Positions 48,753-57,156 of a DNA stretch of 64,000 nt are shown here, in pieces. This stretch comes from JBMNPT01 sp050943735. GTDB taxonomy: Bacteria; Bacillota; Clostridia; Oscillospirales; RGIG577. The DNA lies in the NCBI GenBank assembly GCA_050943735.1, contig JBMNPT010000004.1, positions 144,611 to 208,610 on the forward strand. Direction: 5' to 3'. The position numbers and the translations under genes were made by a program. The notes under the pieces were generated by a model. That model was not told the DNA's origin. It searched no databases and was given only the letters and a program-made list of their open reading frames with translations. The stretch's first letter is position 1. Every line of letters starts with the position of its first letter.

Positions 48753-48818
48753 GCCAGCACCTGCTTTCTTTCCGTTGTTTTCCCATTTTAATACAAAGTG
48801 CACAGGAAGTCAATACGC

Positions 48819-49544
48819 TCAGGCCATCCTGCCGATTTCCTTTTTCAGTCGGCAGATAATCTTTTTTTCCAGACGGGAAATATAGGATTGACTGATGCCC
48901 AAACGATCTGCCACTTCCTTCTGGGTTTTTTCAGTCCCTCCGTCCAGTCCAAAACGCAGCTGCATAATGGTCTTTTCCCGCTGTCCCAGCCGACCCACCG
49001 CCGTCCGCAGCAATTCCCGGTCCACTTCCTCCTCCATCCTGCGCTGTACCAGATCACTTTCTGTACCCAAAATATCAGACAACAGCAACTCATTGCCATC
49101 CCAGTCCACATTGAGCGGTTCATCGATGGACACCTCATTGCGCAGATTACTGGTCTTGCGCAGATACATGAGGATCTCATTTTCAATGCACCGGGAAGCA
49201 TAGGTGGCCAGCTTGATATTTTTCCGTGGATTGTAGGTATTGATGGCCTTGATGAGTCCTATGGAACCGATGGAAATGAGATCCTCAATATTGATTCCTG
49301 TATTTTCAAATTTTTTGGCGATGTATACCACCAGCCGCAGGTTGTGCTCAATCAGATCGGCACGGGCCTGCTGACTGCCCAGCTGCAGCTGGAAAATGGC
49401 CCGGGCCTCCTCCTCTCGGGAAAGAGGCGCGGGTAAAGTATCGCTTCCGCCTATGTAATGCACTTCCTGGGAAAGCAGCAGCCAGTTTTTGCACCGGCTC
49501 CACCATCTTTGCAGCCACTCAACCATGACTTTGATTCGCTTCAT
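48819..49544 (-). CDS. sigE: Sporulation sigma factor SigE
   Basis: 241 residues. The N-terminal pro-sequence (about 1-28, WLQRWWSRCKNWLLL) is removed by SpoIIGA to activate the factor in the mother cell. Region 2: RADLIEHNLRLVVYIAKKFENTGINIEDLISIGSIGLIKAI (by parts). Region 4: EKTIMQLRFGL...TQKEVADRLGISQSYISRLEKKI. ATG 49544 follows GGAGG with 8 nt. It overlaps spoIIGA by 26 nt. sigG, often the next gene in Bacilli and many Clostridia, does not follow here. Confidence 0.95.
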   Translation of the reverse strand: MKRIKVMVEWLQRWWSRCKNWLLLSQEVHYIGGSDTLPAPLSREEEARAIFQLQLGSQQARADLIEHNLRLVVYIAKKFENTGINIEDLISIGSIGLIKAINTYNPRKNIKLATYASRCIENEILMYLRKTSNLRNEVSIDEPLNVDWDGNELLLSDILGTESDLVQRRMEEEVDRELLRTAVGRLGQREKTIMQLRFGLDGGTEKTQKEVADRLGISQSYISRLEKKIICRLKKEIGRMA

Positions 49545-50436
49545 GCAGGGCACCTCCTTCCCGGGAGGACTCCACCAGCCGCAATTGCAGCAGCATATCG
49601 TAGCTTCCATCCCCACTGGGAGGCTGCTGGCCCACACCTATGACCACCTGTTCCACCGGCGCATATCGGCCATCCTCTTCCACATAAAATGCATCCGGGC
49701 GAAATACCGGCATTTTTCCCGCTCCGCCCATGGTGGTATAGCTCACCAAGTGAAAATCCTCTCCGGGGACATCTGTCCCGCCCTGCATCCGCAGCAGCAG
49801 TTTCAACGCCTTTCTCTCCTCCGGGGAAAACAGCCCCCGAATGGAAGGATAGCTGGTCACCGCCACCGGAGCACCGCTGCCCGGATCTGTCAGGCCGTTT
49901 CCTGTGTCCACCAGTCCTTTGAGCACACAACTGCGTTCTCCCCGTACAATTTTCACCATATAGACACTCCTTCCCCTTATGCGTTCCTGTCTGATTTGTC
50001 CGATCACCAGTGAAAAAATCAAATGGGTCAGCAAAAGCTCCATCACTGTAATCCAAAAGTTTTGCTGCACCATCACCTGTCCGTCCGGCAGGATTGCTGT
50101 CCGTCCGGCGGCAAACACCGCCTGCCAAAACATCATGGCCCCGCCATACAAAGCGGAAAAGGCTCCCACCGCCAGACACCGCTGCAGTCCGCCCCGCCAG
50201 CCTGGCCATCCAAAGGCCGCTGCTGTCATCAGGCCGCCTGCCATCAACTTCCACAAAGGATGCTCCAGCCAGTCCGGTCCCGCCACAGCCGCTGTCCCAT
50301 ACAGGGCCCCCAGCAAGGAGGCCAGCTCCAACCGCCACCGGCCGCTAGTAAATCCGCCAGCCTGAGCGGCTGATCGCAGTGTCAACATGTCTGCCAGCCA
50401 TTCCAGCACAAACAGCACATCCACATATACGGTCAT
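49519..50436 (-). CDS. spoIIGA: Pro-sigma-E processing peptidase SpoIIGA
   Basis: 305 residues. The N-terminal half has about five membrane helices (first at VYVDVLFVLEWLADML). The C-terminal half is an aspartic protease domain with the catalytic motif LKGLVDTGNGL (Asp about 175) and LVSYTTMGG. It cleaves pro-SigE at the septum after the forespore signal arrives. Directly upstream of and overlapping sigE, the conserved sporulation arrangement. Confidence 0.93.
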   Translation of the reverse strand: MTVYVDVLFVLEWLADMLTLRSAAQAGGFTSGRWRLELASLLGALYGTAAVAGPDWLEHPLWKLMAGGLMTAAAFGWPGWRGGLQRCLAVGAFSALYGGAMMFWQAVFAAGRTAILPDGQVMVQQNFWITVMELLLTHLIFSLVIGQIRQERIRGRSVYMVKIVRGERSCVLKGLVDTGNGLTDPGSGAPVAVTSYPSIRGLFSPEERKALKLLLRMQGGTDVPGEDFHLVSYTTMGGAGKMPVFRPDAFYVEEDGRYAPVEQVVIGVGQQPPSGDGSYDMLLQLRLVESSREGGALHEANQSHG

Positions 50437-50538
50437 GGTAATTTCTTCCTTTCACCAGTCCATTATACTCCTCCCTGTCCCCTTTTTCTGTCGAATCCAG
50501 TCATCGAATTGTGTCTGTTTTTCCCGGGCACAAAAAAA

Positions 50539-50575
50539 TCCCCCTGTTCTACCGAACAGAGGGATTTTGTTTTGT
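50539..50575. terminator. Terminator after the AI-2E permease gene
   Basis: AATCCCCCTGTTC, TACC, GAACAGAGGGATTTTG with one mismatch, at the stop of the minus-strand gene at 50575. Confidence 0.8.
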
Positions 50576-51756
50576 TACTCTTTGGGATCCATGTAATCGC
50601 TGGTGAATACCGACAAACCTTTTTTCCTCAGCTGTTTTTCCAGCAATTCCTTGGAGATGGTGTAAATCACCGCAAACATGGGTACGCCAATGAACATACC
50701 CATGGCGCCAAATACGCCGCCCATCACCAACACTGCGAAGATCACCCAGAAAGCGGACAGTCCAATGGAATCTCCCAGCAGCTTGGGCCCCAAAATGTTG
50801 CCGTCAAACTGTTGCAGCGCCAGTACAAAAATGGAGAAAATAAATGCCTGCCGGAAATCAATAAAGGCCAGCAATATGATACTGGGAATGGCGCCGATAA
50901 AAGGACCAAAGTAGGGAATTACATTGGTAACGCCTACAATCAAACTGATGAGCATGACATAGGGCAGCCGCAGAATCGACATGCCAATGAAGCACAAAAT
51001 GCCGATGATAAAAGAGTCCAGTACTTTGGCATAGATGAACCCACTGAAGGTTTTATTGATGTAGGTAGACAGAGACACCACCTGGTCCCCCCGCTTCACA
51101 GGGAGAAGCGCATAAATGCATTTCCGGGCCTCTCCTGCAAATTTCTCCTTGCTCACCAACATATAAACCGAAATGATCACACCCAGCAGTAAATTTTTCA
51201 CTACAGTGGTCACCGCCATGGTGTAGCCATACAGATGTGGAATGATTTCCTGCAACTTCTCTAAAGAAGAAGTCAGGGTATTGGAAATTTGCAGATTAAT
51301 CAATTGAATTTGTTCCTCAGTAAAGGGCATCTGCTCCAGGTACCAGGAAAGATTGGAATTGATCCAATCCCGAATGTATACCGCATAGGTAGGCACCGCA
51401 GATACCAACCCATACAAACTGGTCATGACTTCCGGCAAAACGCTGGAAAAAAATATGGTAATGAGTGTCCCCGCAAAAACGTAGGCCAATAACAAAGACA
51501 ACCCTCGTTTCAGCGCTTTATGCCGGATTCTCAGTCGTTCCACCACATGTTTTTCAAAAAATTTCATGATGGGGTTGACCAGATATGCGATCACAAAGCC
51601 ATAGGCAAACGGCATGGCCAATTTAATAATGTAGCCAAAATACCCTTTGAAAAAGTCAATGTTTTGCAACAAACAAAAGAATAAAATGGAAACCAGAATC
51701 ACTGCCAATGCGTGGAGAGAAATAATGAAATATTTAGATGTTTTATCAATCTTCAT
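50575..51756 (-). CDS. AI-2E family transporter
   Basis: 393 residues, about eight helices. Typical stretches are KLAMPFAYGFVIAYLVNPIMKF, TFSGFIYAKVLDSFIIGILCF, VTNVIPYFGPFIGAIPSIIL and LQQFDGNILGPKLLGDSIGLSAFWVIFAVLVMGG (by parts). The family includes putative autoinducer-2 exporters and Na+/H+ antiporters, so the name does not fix the substrate. Single gene. Confidence 0.93.
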   Translation of the reverse strand: MKIDKTSKYFIISLHALAVILVSILFFCLLQNIDFFKGYFGYIIKLAMPFAYGFVIAYLVNPIMKFFEKHVVERLRIRHKALKRGLSLLLAYVFAGTLITIFFSSVLPEVMTSLYGLVSAVPTYAVYIRDWINSNLSWYLEQMPFTEEQIQLINLQISNTLTSSLEKLQEIIPHLYGYTMAVTTVVKNLLLGVIISVYMLVSKEKFAGEARKCIYALLPVKRGDQVVSLSTYINKTFSGFIYAKVLDSFIIGILCFIGMSILRLPYVMLISLIVGVTNVIPYFGPFIGAIPSIILLAFIDFRQAFIFSIFVLALQQFDGNILGPKLLGDSIGLSAFWVIFAVLVMGGVFGAMGMFIGVPMFAVIYTISKELLEKQLRKKGLSVFTSDYMDPKE

Positions 51757-51840
51757 GGGCTACACCTTCCTGCCATGTACTTACAACTTATGTATTTATT
51801 ATAGTCGCTTTTGGGGCAGAAAACCAGTAAATGCCACGTA

Positions 51841-51877
51841 AAAACAGGAGAAAAACACCTGTTTTCTCCTGTTTTTT
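51841..51877. terminator. Terminator of the TTT/pdxA operon
   Basis: AAAACAGGAGAAAA, 7-nt loop, TTTTCTCCTGTTTT: a perfect 14-bp stem downstream of tctA on the minus strand. Confidence 0.85.
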
Positions 51878-51918
51878 ACATAATATCAATTTGTGTTTCT
51901 TTTTTTCTTATCCATACT

Positions 51919-53451
51919 CTACTTTTCAGCAGGTAACTCCTCTGCGGATTTTTTGGCAGCCCGCTTTTTCAATATTGCTTTCACAATGGGAGTGCAAATA
52001 AATGCGGCCAGACAAATCATCAGCACACAGGAAATGGGATGGGAGAAAAAGATTCCTACGCTTCCCTGAGAAATGATAAACGCTTTGCGCATATTTTCTT
52101 CCAGAATGGGCGCCAGTACAAAGGCCAGCAGCATAGGAGAAGTGGGATAGTCATTTTTGGTGAGGAAATATCCCAGAATACCTGCCAGGAACATCACTAC
52201 CACACCGTACATAGATTGGCTGGTGCTGTAAGAGCCCACCACACAAACCACTGTGATGGCTGGGATCATATATTTCACTGGCACACTCAAAATTTTAATG
52301 AGAAACGGAATGATAAACAGTGCCACTGCCAATGTGAATATATTGGCCACAAATAAAGAGGCAATGAGTCCCCAGGCAAAATCCGCGTTGTTGGTGAACA
52401 GCAGCGGACCAGGATTGAGGCCCCACATGATTAGGCCACCCAGCAGCACTGCACCGGTGCCCGATCCGGGAATCCCCAGTGCCAGCAATGGAGCAAAGGC
52501 TCCTGCCGCTGCGGCGTTGTTGGCCGCTTCACTGGCCGCAATTCCCTCAATGGCCCCTGTTCCCAGAGGTTCTTCACTTTTGAAGCCCTTTTGCGCGGCA
52601 TATCCCAAAAAGGCACCAGTCGTGGCACCTGCTCCGGGCAGCACTCCCACAAAGGTTCCTAAAAATCCGCTGCGCAATGCAGGCGGCAACAATCTCCGGA
52701 CATCATGTCGTGTGAGCAAACTGCCCCGAACGGTCAGTCGCTCGGTCACTTTTCCCTCGTTGACCTTGTTCCGGTCCTCCATCAGCAACAGCACCTGGGC
52801 AAACCCCACCATACCGATGACGAAGGGAGTGAAGGGAATTCCGCCCAGCAGATAGATGTTGCCAAAATCATACCGGGGCGCGCCAGACAGGGTATCCATC
52901 CCCATAGAGGCCAGCAGAATCCCCAACATGGTGGTGATAATTCCCTTGGTGGGATTTTCTCCCACCAGCCAGCTAATAGAAGTCATGGCCACCAGCAAAA
53001 GAGCCGTCATTTCCGCCGGGCCAAACTTCAATCCCAGATCCGCCAGCGCCGGACCGGTGAAGGTGAGAATGATGATGCCGATGGTACCGCCGATGAACGA
53101 AGCCAGATTGGCGGTAAAAAGCGCCTGGCCAGGCCGTTTTTTACGGGTGGCCATGGGATAGCCGTCCTGAGCCGTCATAACAGCGGGGGCGTCTCCCGGA
53201 ATGTTGAGCAAAATAGCGCTGAAAGCTCCACCATACATATTGGAATAGTACAGTGCGCCCAGCATAATGATGGCGGTGATGGGATTGAACTTATAGGTGA
53301 GAGGCAGCAGCAGTGCCACACCGGCCAATGAACCAATGCCTGGCATAGCCCCCACAATCAATCCCAATACAGCTCCCAAAATCACTGCACCTATATTTTG
53401 AAAGGTGAGCGCAACGCCGAAGCCCTCCAACAGCATTTGTATGTTTTCCAC
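51919..53451 (-). CDS. tctA: Tripartite tricarboxylate transporter large permease TctA
   Basis: 510 residues, about 11-12 helices. Core TctA features are GAMPGIGSLAGVALLLPLTYK, ILLNIPGDAPAVMTAQDGYPM, FVGVLPGAGATTGAFLGYAAQK and ALGIPGSGTGAVLLGGLIMWG. With TctB and TctC it imports carboxylates using an ion gradient. Last gene of the operon, 12 bp after tctB. Confidence 0.95.
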   Translation of the reverse strand: MENIQMLLEGFGVALTFQNIGAVILGAVLGLIVGAMPGIGSLAGVALLLPLTYKFNPITAIIMLGALYYSNMYGGAFSAILLNIPGDAPAVMTAQDGYPMATRKKRPGQALFTANLASFIGGTIGIIILTFTGPALADLGLKFGPAEMTALLLVAMTSISWLVGENPTKGIITTMLGILLASMGMDTLSGAPRYDFGNIYLLGGIPFTPFVIGMVGFAQVLLLMEDRNKVNEGKVTERLTVRGSLLTRHDVRRLLPPALRSGFLGTFVGVLPGAGATTGAFLGYAAQKGFKSEEPLGTGAIEGIAASEAANNAAAAGAFAPLLALGIPGSGTGAVLLGGLIMWGLNPGPLLFTNNADFAWGLIASLFVANIFTLAVALFIIPFLIKILSVPVKYMIPAITVVCVVGSYSTSQSMYGVVVMFLAGILGYFLTKNDYPTSPMLLAFVLAPILEENMRKAFIISQGSVGIFFSHPISCVLMICLAAFICTPIVKAILKKRAAKKSAEELPAEK

Positions 53452-53463
53452 GTTGACCCCTCC

Positions 53464-53919
53464 TTACAGCAAATCCATCAGCCATTCTCCCAGCACACCT
53501 AAGGGAAAACGAACTTTGAGCCAAAACACAAACACACCAAACACAATGGCTGCCATGATCGCCGTTACGCACAATGTGCCTTTCCAGGGTGCCTTTTCCA
53601 CCCAGAGCAGCCAAATCACAATAAACAGCAACACACTGGCCACCAGACCAATCAGATAAGTGGAAGCAATGATGGCTGCCACCGCATAAATGGGCCAGAA
53701 ATTTTCCTTGCAATACGCAGCGGGCTTATTCCGCCCAAAGGTGAACAACGCCAGCAAACTGATGGCCGCCATCACCCCTGCCATAATACTGGGGAAAAAT
53801 CCAGGCATGGGACCCTGTTTTCCCCAAAAGCCCAACTCGGTCAATCCTATGTAGAGAAACACCATTGCGAACAGGAATCCGCAAAAGGGAATGACCTGTT
53901 GAGAACGTATCTTTTTCAT
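53464..53919 (-). CDS. tctB: Tripartite tricarboxylate transporter small permease TctB
   Basis: 151 residues, four helices (FCGFLFAMVFLYIGLTELGF, FFPSIMAGVMAAISLLALF, IYAVAAIIASTYLIGLVASVLLFIVIWLL by parts, CVTAIMAAIVFGVFVFWL). Size and position between tctC/pdxA and tctA identify it. Partner of TctA. Confidence 0.9.
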   Translation of the reverse strand: MKKIRSQQVIPFCGFLFAMVFLYIGLTELGFWGKQGPMPGFFPSIMAGVMAAISLLALFTFGRNKPAAYCKENFWPIYAVAAIIASTYLIGLVASVLLFIVIWLLWVEKAPWKGTLCVTAIMAAIVFGVFVFWLKVRFPLGVLGEWLMDLL

Positions 53920-53956
53920 CTGCCTTTTCCCTCCTTATGGACCAGCTGACAAACTT

Positions 53957-54958
53957 TCACCAGTTTTGCAGCAACGCCAGCATGTCATCCACCGTATGCT
54001 CAAAGGCTTCGATGGAAGCCACTCCTTTCCCCGCAATGTCAAACGCAGTGCCATGAGCTGGGGTCACCACCGGCATGGGCAATCCTGCCAATATGCTAAC
54101 ACCCCGTTCAAAGCCCTTCAGCTTCAGCGCGATCTGGCCCTGATCGTGATACATGGTCACAATCCCGTCAAACTCATTCTTACGGAATGCCCGGTCAAAA
54201 ATGGTGTCCGCCGGGTAAGGACCGGTGGTGGGATAGCCCGCCTGGTTCATGGCCTGAATGGCAGGCTGTAAAATATCAATTTCCTCCCGTCCGCAGGTGC
54301 CGGCATCGCCGCCATGGGGATTGAGCGCCGCCACACCCACTCTGGGCTGGGGATTACCCAGCTTGCGGATGGTGCTGTACAGCAGCCGGATGGCCGCCTC
54401 TACTTTATCCTGCGTCAGAGTTTCACACAGTTTCTTCATAGGCACATGGCTCACAATGCGTATGGTACAGATGTGATCCATATGATTGACTTCGCTGGCA
54501 TATCCGGTATACCCCAGCTGTTCTGCAAAATAGGTAAACTCACTGGCGTATTGTTCCCCAATGGCTGCCTTCTCCGCCGCCTTGTTCATCGCCGCAAAGA
54601 TGGCTCCGCCAATCACTCCATCTTTCCACAGCTGAATAGCCAAATCAATCTGCCGAATACAAGACATACCGCAACGGGCATCCACCTGTCCCATTTTAAT
54701 CTCAGCAGGATCAATATCCTGCATATCGTACAGACACAGCTCGGTATCCGCAAACGAAATCTCTTCCGCTGAGGTGATCCGCCGATAGGGAATCTTGACT
54801 CCCACTAGCTCCATGGCCTGGCAAAACACCCGTTCATCCCCCAGCAAAATTGCGTTGCACCTCTCCTGGACATATCGTTTGGACAGAATCTTTACCACCT
54901 GTTCCGGTCCGATGCCCGCCGCGTCGCCCAGCAGAATTCCAATTGTCTTTTTTTCCAT
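53957..54958 (-). CDS. pdxA: PdxA-family 4-phospho-hydroxyacid dehydrogenase
   Basis: 333 residues. Opening IGILLGDAAGIGPEQVVKIL, then a metal-binding His in the middle, AALNPHGGDAGTCGREE, GPYPADTIFDRAF, VTMYHDQGQIALKLKGFERGV and TPAHGTAFDIAGKG. All are PdxA marks. PdxA oxidises 4-phosphohydroxy-threonine in B6 synthesis. The PdxA2 branch oxidises D-threonate or D-erythronate 4-phosphate in catabolism. Its place inside a carboxylate importer operon favours the catabolic role. A DUF1537 kinase, the usual partner, is not adjacent. Confidence 0.92.
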   Translation of the reverse strand: MEKKTIGILLGDAAGIGPEQVVKILSKRYVQERCNAILLGDERVFCQAMELVGVKIPYRRITSAEEISFADTELCLYDMQDIDPAEIKMGQVDARCGMSCIRQIDLAIQLWKDGVIGGAIFAAMNKAAEKAAIGEQYASEFTYFAEQLGYTGYASEVNHMDHICTIRIVSHVPMKKLCETLTQDKVEAAIRLLYSTIRKLGNPQPRVGVAALNPHGGDAGTCGREEIDILQPAIQAMNQAGYPTTGPYPADTIFDRAFRKNEFDGIVTMYHDQGQIALKLKGFERGVSILAGLPMPVVTPAHGTAFDIAGKGVASIEAFEHTVDDMLALLQNW

Positions 54959-55022
54959 GAAAGATACCCCTCTCCAGTGGAGGAGACGCTGCTGTTTATC
55001 CAGTCAGCGTCTCTCTTGCCTG

Positions 55023-56054
55023 TCATTCCATATTGGCCAATACTTCTTCCTGATATTGCTGCATATACTCTGTGGCCTCGTCCCAAGGCATAAACGCATT
55101 GGTCAGCATATACTTGTCCAGATACTCTGTTTTCCATTCTTCGCTCTCAGACACCGCCTGCAGAACATCCGACCAATATTGCACCGCTTCATCAGGCATG
55201 TTGCCAGGGCCTACCACTCCGCGCCATACCGGCACTTCAAAGTCTTCATAATCGCCAATCTCACTCATGGTGGGCACATCGGCAAACTGACCTTCATATC
55301 GTTCCATGGCCACTGCTACCACCGGAATCATATCTCCAGACTCTACGTATTGAGCTGCCGCGGCCGGCTTACTGGTTACAAAATCCACATGTCCGCCCAA
55401 CAGTGCGGTAATGGCATCCGAAGTGGCATCATAGGTGATGTAAGACATCTGATCCTCTGTCAGCCCTGTCACTTCCAACAGGGTTTCATAGGTGGTGATG
55501 TCATCTCCCTTGGAACCGCCCATCACAATGTGGGTCCCATTTTTCGCCGCCTCCAGCAGCTCCGCCATATCCTTGTACGCGGTGTGCTTGCCGAAGAACA
55601 GCAGACGGCTGTCCTCTGCCATAATGGCGATGGGACGGAAATTTTCAATACGGTTGTCAGTGTTCTGCACCATGGGCTCCAAATCCCCATTGTTGAAAGT
55701 CAGCAGCGTATGTCCTTCGTCGTCGGTCCGGCTCACTTCCAAACGTCCTACTTCCCCGGCGCCATCGGTTTTATTGGTCACCAAAATGGTCTGCTCCACC
55801 AGTTTGTTACGGGTCATGATATCAGCGATGCAGCGTGTGTAAATATCACTGCCGCCGCCGGGACTGGAAGTGACTACCCAATTGATGTTATCAGAGGGAG
55901 TCCATCCGCTGGACTCTCCACTGGTACTGGTGGTGGTTCCAGTGCTGGTTCCATCAGCGGTTGTGCTGGTATCTCCGTCAGCACCGTTGCTACAGGCAGT
56001 GGCCAACAGAGAAAGCGCTACAATTGCGGAAAGCAATACACTTGTTTTTTTCAT
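55023..56054 (-). CDS. tctC: Tripartite tricarboxylate transporter binding lipoprotein TctC
   Basis: 343 residues. Lipobox SLLATACSNG, a Thr/Ser-rich linker (TSTTADGTSTGTTTSTSGES by parts), then a Bug/TctC fold: INWVVTSSPGGGSDIYTRCI, TNKTDGAGEVGRLEVSRT, GGSKGDDITTYETLLEV. The SSPGGGSD loop binds the substrate carboxylate in this family. First gene of the operon, divergent from the AraC regulator. Ligand unknown; a four-carbon sugar acid would fit with pdxA. Confidence 0.92.
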   Translation of the reverse strand: MKKTSVLLSAIVALSLLATACSNGADGDTSTTADGTSTGTTTSTSGESSGWTPSDNINWVVTSSPGGGSDIYTRCIADIMTRNKLVEQTILVTNKTDGAGEVGRLEVSRTDDEGHTLLTFNNGDLEPMVQNTDNRIENFRPIAIMAEDSRLLFFGKHTAYKDMAELLEAAKNGTHIVMGGSKGDDITTYETLLEVTGLTEDQMSYITYDATSDAITALLGGHVDFVTSKPAAAAQYVESGDMIPVVAVAMERYEGQFADVPTMSEIGDYEDFEVPVWRGVVGPGNMPDEAVQYWSDVLQAVSESEEWKTEYLDKYMLTNAFMPWDEATEYMQQYQEEVLANME

Positions 56055-56095
56055 AATCTATACCTCCTGCTCATTTTTCTTTTGTGCACACCTAC

Positions 56096-56124
56096 ATTAT
56101 AGGCAGGAGTTCACCGCTTCACAA
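56096..56124 (-). promoter_or_regulatory. tctC-pdxA-tctBA promoter
   Basis: Minus strand: TTGTGA, 17-bp spacer, TATAAT, about 42 bp upstream of tctC. Confidence 0.75.
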
Positions 56125-56167
56125 TTGGACAAGTTGCTGTCTTATACAAAAATATTGTGGTTTTTAG

Positions 56168-56196
56168 TTGGATTGTCCGTTGCTCTGTAGTATAAT
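56168..56196 (+). promoter_or_regulatory. araC-type regulator promoter
   Basis: TTGGAT, 17-bp spacer, TATAAT, 38 bp upstream of the start codon. The 44-bp gap to the opposing promoter is a likely site for the regulator. Confidence 0.75.
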
Positions 56197-56233
56197 AATA
56201 CAAAAAAATTGTCTTACTTTTGGCGGAGGTGTC

Positions 56234-57121
56234 ATGATGGCATTTGAAATGATAGAACGGGAATTCCGGGCACGGTACAAACGCTCCTTCTACAATTCTC
56301 CCAGTCTGCAAACCCGCCAGCAATTTTCCTATGTGTTGGGAGCGGGACATTATATCTGTCTGCCCCAATACAAAATCCACCGAAGAGGCTTCGACTGTTT
56401 TCTGATGTTGCTTACCCTGCATGGAAAAGGCCAGCTCACCTATCAGGGCCGGGAGTATGAGCTCAACCCCAACGATCTGTTTCTCATCGATTGTAATCAG
56501 GTTCATCTGTACCGCACCACCGGCGAAGAATGGGATTTTGTATGGATGCATTTTGCGGGTGGAGGCTGTCCGGGATACTATCAATACATCTCTGAAACGT
56601 TCGGAAATCTCATTCATCTGGGAACCCCAAACAACAGTTCCATCCTGGAAGCAGACATCCACTCGGTGATGGGTATGCTGGAGCAAAACGTCTACCGTCT
56701 GGACATCAACAGTTCCCTGCTGGTCTACCAGGTGCTGAACAAAGTCATCAATCTGGCGCTCAATGCCTCCGAGCCTCTGCAGGTGCGGCTGGAATCCTCC
56801 CGCGAAATCAAAAACGCCATCAGCTACATCACCCAACACTACCAGAATCCCATTTCCATTGAGGAGCTGGCCAGCCAAAACGGTTTTAGCAAATACTATT
56901 TCATCCGAAAGTTCAAGCAGTATACCGGCAGTACTCCTTATGAATATCTGCTCTCTCACCGGATCAGTGTGGCTGACCGTCTGCTCCGTTCCACCGAAAT
57001 GCCAGTGGAAGAAATCTCCTATTCAGTGGGCTTTGACAGCCCAAGCAATTTCATTAAACAATTCAAACGATACATGGGCGTCACGCCTGCCAACTACCGA
57101 AAAATGATGCACCTGTTCTGA
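56234..57121 (+). CDS. AraC-family transcriptional regulator
   Basis: 295 residues. The N-terminal cupin (about 30-110; HRRGFDCFLMLLTLHGKGQLTYQGREYELNPNDLFLIDCNQ by parts) senses the ligand. The C-terminal pair of HTH motifs is NPISIEELASQNGFSKYYFIRKFKQYTGSTPYEYLLSHRI and EEISYSVGFDSPSNFIKQFKRYMGVTPANYRK (by parts). ATG 56234 follows GGAGG with 4 nt. Divergent from the TTT/pdxA operon and most likely its activator, responding to the imported acid. Confidence 0.92.
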   Translation: MMAFEMIEREFRARYKRSFYNSPSLQTRQQFSYVLGAGHYICLPQYKIHRRGFDCFLMLLTLHGKGQLTYQGREYELNPNDLFLIDCNQVHLYRTTGEEWDFVWMHFAGGGCPGYYQYISETFGNLIHLGTPNNSSILEADIHSVMGMLEQNVYRLDINSSLLVYQVLNKVINLALNASEPLQVRLESSREIKNAISYITQHYQNPISIEELASQNGFSKYYFIRKFKQYTGSTPYEYLLSHRISVADRLLRSTEMPVEEISYSVGFDSPSNFIKQFKRYMGVTPANYRKMMHLF

Positions 57122-57126
57122 CAAAA

Positions 57127-57156
57127 AAAGAGGACCCATAAGGGTCCTCTTTATTT
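57127..57156. terminator. Bidirectional terminator
   Basis: AAAGAGGACCC, 4-nt loop, GGGTCCTCTTT then ATTTT, between the convergent regulator and rqcH. Confidence 0.88.
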
